Shown here: piece by piece, positions 57,666-64,000 of the stretch
How positions within the stretch are numbered: the stretch's first letter is position 1
Layout of the letters: every line of letters begins with the position of its first letter
Assembly (NCBI GenBank): GCA_022839995.1
Contig: JALHIN010000004.1
Coordinates: 48,825 to 112,824 of the forward strand
Length of the DNA: 64,000 bases
Reading direction: 5' to 3'
From: 79-D21 sp022839995
GTDB taxonomy: Bacteria > Synergistota > Synergistia > Synergistales > 79-D21
The notes under the pieces: model-generated
The model's input: only the letters and a program-made list of their open reading frames with translations
What the model was told of the DNA's origin: nothing
Databases searched by the model: none
Program-made: the position numbers and the translations under genes

Positions 57666-60222
57666 ATGAGCATTAGAGTCGACGTCGATCCCCGCGAGGA
57701 TGTGTTGCCCTTGAGGAAGCAGGCGTTTTTCTTTTTCGGCATGGGGGTCCTTCTGTGGTGGGGTTCCCGTCAAAACTACCTTCTCTTCCATTCCGTCGTC
57801 GAGATCGGCTCGGTGGTCGTCGCCTGCCTGATGGGCTTCCTGGCGCTGTCGATCCCGAAAGGCGAACGCAATCCGCTGGCTTGCGGGATCGGGGCCCTTT
57901 ACCTCGTGGTGGCAGCCGTCGACGTCCTCCACACCCTGGCTTACAAGGGGATGGGGGTATTCACGGGCTTTTCGGCCAACCTGCCGACCCAGCTCTGGAT
58001 TTTGGCCCGAATCCTGGAATCCGCCGGACTGCTCGCCGTCATCCTTTTCCATTCAAGGCGCCTGTTTTTCCCCGCATTTTCCACCGTCCTCCTCCTGTTT
58101 TCGATCGCCGGCCTGGCTGCCGTCTTCAGCGGCAGGTTCCCCGACTGCTATCTTCCCGAAACGGGCCTGACCTTTTTCAAAATCTTCGCCGAGTGGGGAA
58201 TCTCGGCCGTCCTGGTCCTTTCGGCCGTCATCGTCTTCCGTTCTGAAAACCCGGTTCTTAGACCCTTCCGAAGGGCCCTGGCCGCAAGCCTTTTCCTGAC
58301 GGTGGCCAGCGAGATGTCCTTCACTCTCTACACGGACGTTTATGGGGCCATGAACATGCTCGGGCACCTTTTCAAAGCGGCTTCCTTCTACGTCCTGCTG
58401 GTGGGGGTTGTCCGGAAAAGCCTGGAAAACCCCCTGTTCACCGTTTACCTCCCGGTCCTGCATGGCCAGCAGGAATTCCTGAAGGGGCTTTCCGGGCCTT
58501 CCTTCCTACTGGATGCCCGGGGACTCGTCGTCCTCTCCAACCGGGACGTGCCTTCGGGAACGCCCCTGGAAGAAGCCCTGCCGGAAGGCCTTCGAAGACA
58601 GGCGGAAGAATGGCTCCAGGAGGTCAAAAATGGGAAGGATGTCCTCCGCCGGGAGATCTCCTTCGACGGGACGGACCTGCTTGTTACGGTCCGGGGCCTG
58701 AAAGATCTGGAAGGGAAGTTTTCGGGTGCGGCCTTCGTCTCCCTGGACCTGACCGAGCAGAGGAAAAACACGGCCAGGGTCCGTTTCCTTTCCTCGATCG
58801 TGGAGAACAGCCTCAACGAGATCTACGTTTTAGACCCCCACATGCTGCGTTTCGAATACGCCAACAGGGGAGCCCTGGAAGCCCTCGGGCTCCGGCCCGG
58901 GGAAATCCTGGGCAGGACCCTCCTGGACATTGCGCCGAACCTCACCCTGGAACAGCTCCTTGAAAGAATAGACCCGATCTGTTCCGGAAGGCAGGAAACC
59001 GTCTCCTTCGTGGAGCAGCACCGAAAAAGCGACGGGGGCCTGTACGAGGTCTTCCTCCGGCTCCAGGGATTTGGCGAAGGGGCGGACCGAAAGATCGTGG
59101 CCATGGGCCTGGACGTCTCCCGAAGAGTACGGACCCTTTCGACCCTTCGGGAAACGAACGCAATGCTGGCCCAGCTTTTCGAGAATGCCCCGGTTGGCAT
59201 GTTCTACTGCGACAAAGAGGGAAGGGTCCTCAAGGTCAACCGGGCCGCTCTCCGGATGTTCGGCTACCGGAAGGACGAGGTGCTCAAAAAGACGGTCGAG
59301 GAGATCCTGGTTCCCGAGGCGGACCGGGAGATCTCCCTCGGACACTGGAAAATCCTTTTCGGTGAAGGCAGGTCCATCCTCCTGGAAGCAACGAGAAGGA
59401 AAAAGGACGGAAGCAGCCTGCCGATTCGGGTGATCGGCGTTCCGGTCTTCGTGAAGGGGGAAGCGAAAGGCGCCTATTTGCTTTACGTGGACCTCACAGC
59501 CGAAAGGGAGGCCAGAAAAGCCACGGAGAGGCTGAACCGGCTGCTGGAAGCCCAGGTCCGGGAGGAGCGCAGGGTCTGGGAAGAGACGATCAAAGTGCTG
59601 GCCAGGGCAACGGAGCTCCGGGATCCCTACACGGCAGGCCACCAGCGGAGGGTGGCGAGCCTGGCGCGGGCCATCGCCGAAGAGATTGGAATGGAACCGG
59701 AGGCCTGCCATCGGGTCGAGATGGCCGCCACGATCCACGATGTCGGGAAAATCGAGGTCCCCTCGGAAATCCTGGTCAAGCCCGGCGCTCTCAGCCCTCT
59801 CGAACGCGGATTGATCCAGCTTCACTGCGAAGCCGGCAGGGAGATTCTCGAGGACGTCGTTCTTTCCTGGCCGCTGGCCGGAGATCGTCTACCAGCACCA
59901 CGAGCGCCTGGACGGCTCGGGATACCCGCAGGGCCTGAAAGGCGACGAGATTCTCCTCGAGGCCCGGATTATCGCGGTAGCCGACACTGTCGAGGCCATG
60001 GCCTCGCACCGGCCTTACCGTCCCGCGAGGGGCATCGGCGAAGCCATGGCGGAAATCGAGCGTGGGCGTGGTCTCCAATACGATCCCGTCGTGTCTGATG
60101 CCTGCCTCAGGCTTTTCAGGGAAGGAAGGTTTTCTCTATTCCGAAAGAAGAAAGCACCCGAAGAAACTCCCGGGTCGGCTGAAGAGGTCGCGAAGGTCGA
60201 AGAGATCGAACGGGAGGGCTAA
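57666..60222 (+). pseudogene. MASE3-PAS-HD-GYP sensor with a one-base frameshift in the HD-GYP domain
   Basis: The first frame (57666-60098) encodes a MASE3-type N-terminal membrane domain (about 15-255, seven or eight helices), three PAS-like segments (about 260-620) and the start of HD-GYP: ELRDPYTAGHQRRVASLARAI and TIHDVGKIEVPSEIL. After WPLA (59879) the frame is wrong. The next frame reads EIVYQHHERLDGSGYPQGLK and continues through a normal HD-GYP end to the stop at 60222. An extra G at 59880 explains it. If real, the enzyme loses the GYP motif and most of its catalytic domain; a read error is the alternative. Confidence 0.85.
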
Positions 60223-60411
60223 GGTCCGGCAGCCATCGCCAGAAAGGCCGAAAAAGAGTGATCGGACACCGAAGAACAAACAATTAGAAATTCGAACGGG
60301 CGGTTCCCTTTTTGGAAAACAGGGTGTAAAATGCCCGCGTGAAAAAATCGGCTGACTTTTCCCGACGTTCCATATAAAGAGGAAGGAAAGCCGCCGCCCG
60401 GAGGAATGTAC

Positions 60412-62292
60412 GTGACCCTGCTGGAGCAACTGAAAAACCGCTTTGACGGCAAAGAAATCGCTTTGACCGGCCTTCTGGCCCTGCTGGTGAGCCTCAAGTT
60501 CATCGCCCTCAACAACGTCCTGATGAAAGGGTCCCTGGACGATCCCCTGACGATCCTTGCCCTGGCGGGGACTTCCCTTGCCCTGGCGAGCCTCCCCCTT
60601 TTCCTGCCGCGCCGCTTCCGTGGAGCCGGGATGCTTTTCGTGGATTTCTGGCTCACGGTCCTGGTCTGGACGGACCTCCTTTCCCTTCGCTACTATTCCG
60701 ACCTGTTCACGCTCCGGAACCTCGGCCTCGGGACCCAGCTCTCAGCCGTGGCGGACTCGGTGCTTGCCCTCATGGAACCGAAAGACGCCCTGCTCTGGAT
60801 CGACTTCCCGGTTCTGGGCTTCCTGGCTTACCGGCTTGGGAAGCGGTCCCGGGAGCTGCCCGCAATGGGATGGGGGCGGGCCGGTGCCGTCCTCGCCCTG
60901 CTGGCGGTTTTCCTGGTTCCCTATGGCCTGCGCGTCCAGCGTTTCCAGAAAACCTGCCCGGGGATCCTGGCTTCCATGTGGGACCGCCCCGCCGTGGCCA
61001 TCAGCCTCGGGTCGTTGAACTACCACCTTGCCGACCTGTTGACCATCGCGGGCGAAAAGTTCCGGGGAAAGGATCCCGGAATACCCGTGGAGGAAGTGGC
61101 GGGCTGGTTCCAGGGGAGGCCCTCGGGAACGGCAGGTCACCGCTACCACGGCATCGCCTCCGGGAAGAACCTGATCGTTATCCAGGTGGAAGCCCTGCAG
61201 TCGTTCGTTTTGAACCGGTCGATCGGCGGGGTGGAGATCACCCCGAACCTGAACCGCCTTGCACGCAGGGGGCTCAATTTCACCGAGACGTTCCACCAGA
61301 CCGCCATGGGCAACAGCGCCGACGCCGAGTTCCTGGTGAACACGGGGCTGTTCCCGGCTCCCACCGGGGTGGCCTACACCCGCTACGCCGGAAACGAGTT
61401 CAACTCCATCGCCTCGGCCCTGAAGGCAAAAGGGTATTCCACCATCGCGCTTCACGGGGATAAGCCGGGCTTCTGGAACCGGGCCCGCATGTACCCCTCC
61501 CTTTCCTTTGACCGTTTCGTCAGCAACAGGGATTTCAAGGTCGACTCCGTCATCGGGCTGGGCCTGAGCGACGAGAGCTTTTTCCGCCAGAGCCTGCCCA
61601 TCCTGAAGGCGCAGGAGAAGCCTTTCTACGCCTTTTTGATCACCCTGTCCAGCCATTACCCCTTCAACATGGACCTGGAAAAGATACCGGGCCTTCCCCT
61701 GGGAGAGTTTGCCGGAACTGGACTGGGCAATTACCTCCGCTGCATCCACTACGCCGACGCCCAGATCGGGGCCTTCGTCGAAGGGCTGCGCCGCGAGGGA
61801 CTCCTTGACGAAAGCGTGCTTGCGATCTACGGGGACCATCCCGGACTGACGGTGGCAGACCGGCCCGACCTTGCCCGCTTCCTCGGTGTTTCGGACCTCT
61901 CCGACCCGGTAGCCTGGAAGAAAGCCCAGAAGATCCCCTTCATCGTCCGCCTGCCTCACGGGCGGCTGCGCGGCCAGTTTACCCTGGCAGCGGGGCAGAT
62001 CGACATCGGCCCGACGCTGGGAAACCTGATGGGGACGGACCTGGTCACCGCCTTCGGGCAGGACCTCCTGAACGCCGATCGCGGCTTCGTCGTCTTCCGC
62101 AACGGTTCTTTCCTGGACGACGAGGCCTGGGTCCTTCCCGAGCTGGACCTGGTTTACGACCTGCGGACCGGCCAGGGGCGGCCCCTTTCGGAAACCCCGG
62201 ACGGGCTGGCGCGGGCCAGGAAGAAGCTGACCCTCTCCGATGCCATCCTGCAGGGAAACCTGATTCCCAGGCTCAACGCCTCGTTCCAGTAA
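60412..62292 (+). CDS. LtaS-like membrane sulfatase/phosphoglycerol transferase
   Basis: 626 residues from a GTG at 60412 with GGAGG 7 bases upstream; an ATG at 60406 is too close to that site. Five membrane helices (about 15-170) are followed by an extracytoplasmic sulfatase fold: LIVIQVEALQSFVL, TAMGNSADAEFLVNTG (nucleophile in the NS/T position), SSHYPF and IYGDHPGLT. Such enzymes transfer glycerol-phosphate from phosphatidylglycerol to glycans or lipids. With the GT2/DedA genes it suggests surface-polymer decoration. Confidence 0.88.
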   Translation: MTLLEQLKNRFDGKEIALTGLLALLVSLKFIALNNVLMKGSLDDPLTILALAGTSLALASLPLFLPRRFRGAGMLFVDFWLTVLVWTDLLSLRYYSDLFTLRNLGLGTQLSAVADSVLALMEPKDALLWIDFPVLGFLAYRLGKRSRELPAMGWGRAGAVLALLAVFLVPYGLRVQRFQKTCPGILASMWDRPAVAISLGSLNYHLADLLTIAGEKFRGKDPGIPVEEVAGWFQGRPSGTAGHRYHGIASGKNLIVIQVEALQSFVLNRSIGGVEITPNLNRLARRGLNFTETFHQTAMGNSADAEFLVNTGLFPAPTGVAYTRYAGNEFNSIASALKAKGYSTIALHGDKPGFWNRARMYPSLSFDRFVSNRDFKVDSVIGLGLSDESFFRQSLPILKAQEKPFYAFLITLSSHYPFNMDLEKIPGLPLGEFAGTGLGNYLRCIHYADAQIGAFVEGLRREGLLDESVLAIYGDHPGLTVADRPDLARFLGVSDLSDPVAWKKAQKIPFIVRLPHGRLRGQFTLAAGQIDIGPTLGNLMGTDLVTAFGQDLLNADRGFVVFRNGSFLDDEAWVLPELDLVYDLRTGQGRPLSETPDGLARARKKLTLSDAILQGNLIPRLNASFQ

Positions 62293-62300
62293 GCCCACGA

Positions 62301-62339
62301 AGCCGGCACCCCCGTTCCCTGGAGGGTGCCGGCTTTTTT
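62301..62339 (+). terminator. Terminator after the LtaS-like gene
   Basis: AGCCGGCACCC (62301-62311) pairs with GGGTGCCGGCT (62324-62334), followed by TTTTT. Confidence 0.9.
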
Positions 62340-62366
62340 CGGGCTCCCTCTTTTTTCGAGACCCCC

Positions 62367-62372
62367 TATAAT
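62367..62372 (+). promoter_or_regulatory. -10 element of rmuC
   Basis: Perfect TATAAT, 39 bases before the rmuC start; the -35 region is poor. Confidence 0.45.
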
Positions 62373-62410
62373 CGGGAAGGAAAAGCAGACTTTCGGGAGG
62401 CGATGGGCGG

Positions 62411-63832
62411 ATGTCGATTCCGGTATGGGCCGTGTTCCTTGGCGGACTGGTTCTCGGGGGGCTGGGAGGGGCGGCCCTCCTGTGGCCGCGCCTGCGCGGG
62501 GCGTGCGGGGAGCTGTCTTCCCTCCGGGTGGAGGCCGTAAGGCTGGAAGAACGCCTCAGGGCCCAGGAAGAGGAGCAGGCAAGGCTCGAAGCCGCGGTGG
62601 AAGAACGGGAGGCGGAAAACGACGCCCTTCGGGAAACCCTGGGGAGCCTCCAGTCGGAACGCTCGGCCCTGGAAGCCCGGATGGAGGAACAGGCCGCGGC
62701 GGCCGAATCCAGGCTTGCCCTCCTCGAAGAGGCGAAGGCCAGGCTGTCCGAAGCCTTCCAGGCGCTTTCCCGGGAAGCCCTGGAGATCAATAGCAAAACC
62801 TTCCTGCAACTTGCCGGGGAGACCCTGGGGCAGAAGAGCCAGGCGATCGACCAGGTGGTTCAGCCCCTGAAGGAATCCCTCGACAAGGTCGAGTCGGCCA
62901 TGCGGGAGATCGAGACGAAGAGGGAAGGAGCCTACGGGAGCCTGACGGAGCAGATCCGGGGGCTTTCGGAAGCCCAGCTGCGGCTGCAGGGGGAGACCGC
63001 CAACCTCGTGAAGGCCCTCCGCCAGCCCCAGGTGCGGGGAAGGTGGGGAGAGATCCAGCTTCGGCGGGTGGTCGAGCTGGCGGGAATGATCGAGCACTGC
63101 GATTTCGAGGAGCAGGTCTCGGTCGCCGGGGAAGAGGGCCGTTTCCGCCCCGACCTCGTGGTTTCGCTTCCCAACGACCGGATCATCGTCGTGGACGCGA
63201 AGGTCCCCCTGGAGGCCTACATGGAAGCCATGGAAGCGCCGGACGAAACCGCCCGGTCGGAAAAGCTGAAGAACCACAGCCGCCAGATCCGGGACCACAT
63301 CTCGAAGCTCTCGGCCAAGGACTACTGGAAGCAGTTCGACCGGACTCCCGATTTCGTCGTCCTCTTCCTGCCGGGGGAATCCTTCATGAGCGCCGCGGCC
63401 GGTACAGACCTGGAGCTGATCGAGTACGGGGCCAAGAACAAGGTGATGCTGGCCACCCCGACGACCCTCCTGGCCCTGCTCAAGGCGGTGGCCTACGGGT
63501 GGAACCAGGAAGCGATCGCACGAAACGCGAAAGCCATCAGCGAGACGGGGCGGGAGCTGCACGACCGGCTCAAGGCGTTCCTGGGGCACTTCGAAGGGGT
63601 CCGCAAGGGGCTGAAGACCGCCAGCGATTCCTACAACAAGGCCGTCGGGTCGCTCGAGAACCGCGTCCTGGTGACCGCGAGGCGCCTTGCCGTGCTGAAC
63701 CATTCCGACGAAGGGGAGCTCGACGGTCCCGCGCCGGTGGAAGTCCCTCTCCGCTCCCTGCAAGAGTACGAATCGCCGGAAGGGGCGCTCTCCGATGCAC
63801 CTTCCGGCCTGGTCGACCCGGAGGGGCGCTAG
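62411..63832 (+). CDS. rmuC: DNA recombination protein RmuC
   Basis: 473 residues. An N-terminal membrane anchor (about 5-24), a long coiled coil (about 35-190) and the RmuC nuclease-like domain (about 195-415) with VRGRWGEIQLRRVVELAGM, RPDLVVSLPNDRIIVVDAKVPL (restriction-endonuclease-like D-x-D/AK site) and MLATPTTLLALLKAVAYGW. It limits DNA inversions and acts on stalled replication. The stop overlaps the convergent tungstate-binding gene by 4 bp. Confidence 0.93.
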   Translation: MSIPVWAVFLGGLVLGGLGGAALLWPRLRGACGELSSLRVEAVRLEERLRAQEEEQARLEAAVEEREAENDALRETLGSLQSERSALEARMEEQAAAAESRLALLEEAKARLSEAFQALSREALEINSKTFLQLAGETLGQKSQAIDQVVQPLKESLDKVESAMREIETKREGAYGSLTEQIRGLSEAQLRLQGETANLVKALRQPQVRGRWGEIQLRRVVELAGMIEHCDFEEQVSVAGEEGRFRPDLVVSLPNDRIIVVDAKVPLEAYMEAMEAPDETARSEKLKNHSRQIRDHISKLSAKDYWKQFDRTPDFVVLFLPGESFMSAAAGTDLELIEYGAKNKVMLATPTTLLALLKAVAYGWNQEAIARNAKAISETGRELHDRLKAFLGHFEGVRKGLKTASDSYNKAVGSLENRVLVTARRLAVLNHSDEGELDGPAPVEVPLRSLQEYESPEGALSDAPSGLVDPEGR

Positions 63833-64000
63833 AAAGCCCCGGCGTTCGGGAAGAACAGCGGCTTACCCATCAGGCGAAAGTCCGCGATGAGCTTCTGCCC
63901 ACGCGGGGAGGCCATCCAGGCGGAGAACCGTTCCGCCAGGTCCGTCTTCAGCCCCTGGGCGCGGCTGGGAGCCACCACGATGACGCTGTACTGGTTGTAA
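63829..64000 (-). CDS. tupA: Tungstate ABC transporter substrate-binding protein (TupA-like), C-terminal part
   Basis: The last 56 codons are visible, from YNQYSVIVVAPSRAQGLK through FSAWMASPRGQKLIADF to a C-terminus GKPLFFPNAGAF. The pattern NQYxVI, then W(L/M)xSPxGQKLI and LFFPNA is that of the C-terminus of TupA-like tungstate-binding proteins. The gene continues beyond the window. It would supply tungstate for the AOR at 2640. Confidence 0.78.
   Translation of the reverse strand, partial: YNQYSVIVVAPSRAQGLKTDLAERFSAWMASPRGQKLIADFRLMGKPLFFPNAGAF

Noticed and set aside
1..64000. CRISPR arrays, tRNA or rRNA genes, prophage or transposase genes
   Set aside because: Read on both strands, I found no regularly spaced repeats, no cloverleaf-type sequence with a T-loop signature, no rRNA-like block and no recognisable transposase, integrase or phage structural protein.

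Overview
This window is one contiguous 64 kb piece of a high-GC bacterial chromosome (roughly 60-65% GC by eye), densely packed with short operons on both strands. I see no rRNA, tRNA, CRISPR array, transposase, integrase or phage gene. Several features point to an anaerobic, amino-acid-using, Gram-negative-type bacterium, with Synergistota the best guess (moderate confidence). These are a tungsten-type aldehyde ferredoxin oxidoreductase, the end of a tungstate-binding protein gene, a liv-type amino-acid importer, ferredoxin-fused MinD/Mrp ATPases, and a C-terminal Gly-rich/Cys/hydrophobic/basic tail like the Synergist-CTERM sorting signal. A phylogenetic placement of the longer proteins would settle this.

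Layout. 1-7 kb: a truncated sodium/solute symporter with a small membrane partner; a secreted protein, tungsten AOR and MoaD-like carrier; an ECF sigma/anti-sigma/secreted Gly-rich protein operon. 7-16 kb (minus strand): a 5'-truncated Synergist-CTERM-like protein, an ICMT-like methyltransferase, livFGMH-livK, dapF and an FCD regulator with its promoter and palindromic operator, then a TrkA-N potassium channel. 16-26 kb: xthA, a small DMT flippase-like protein and galE; a lower-GC O-antigen-ligase-like gene sitting in an insertion flanked by 54-bp perfect direct repeats; a lytic transglycosylase; and a glycolipid/envelope operon (GT4, GT28/MGDG-synthase-like, LpxH-like, EAL-CBS-GGDEF). 26-33 kb: a complete phosphate operon (pstSCAB-phoU-phoB-phoR plus a 35-residue membrane peptide) behind three 11-bp-phased Pho half-sites.

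33-44 kb: a ThiF/MoeB-like E1 enzyme, RarD, MnmA, an ArsB/NhaD-type permease, then a redox group (nitroreductase, PH-domain protein, QueG/reductive-dehalogenase-like Fe-S protein, cytochrome-b-like subunit, YedY/MsrP-like molybdoenzyme), a flavin-binding protein coupled to a PEP-synthase/Rph-like dikinase, and an exported thioredoxin-like [2Fe-2S] protein. 44-53 kb: a MOSC protein, Fur, and a probable Fur-controlled metal/Fe-S island (two NifX-like proteins, Mrp, CGGC protein, DUF5320 protein, two tandem MinD-ferredoxin ATPases), followed by an Fe3+-type ABC transporter. 53-64 kb: Lrp, DedA, a membrane GT2, a GGDEF sensor, a MASE3-PAS-HD-GYP sensor broken by a one-base frameshift, an LtaS-like sulfatase, RmuC, and the 3' end of a tungstate-binding protein (TupA-like).

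Three themes link the genes. Tungsten/molybdenum handling is spread across AOR-MoaD, the E1-like protein, MOSC, the YedY-like enzyme and TupA. Nutrient control covers phosphate through PhoB and iron through Fur. Cell-envelope glycans and glycolipids sit beside several c-di-GMP proteins.
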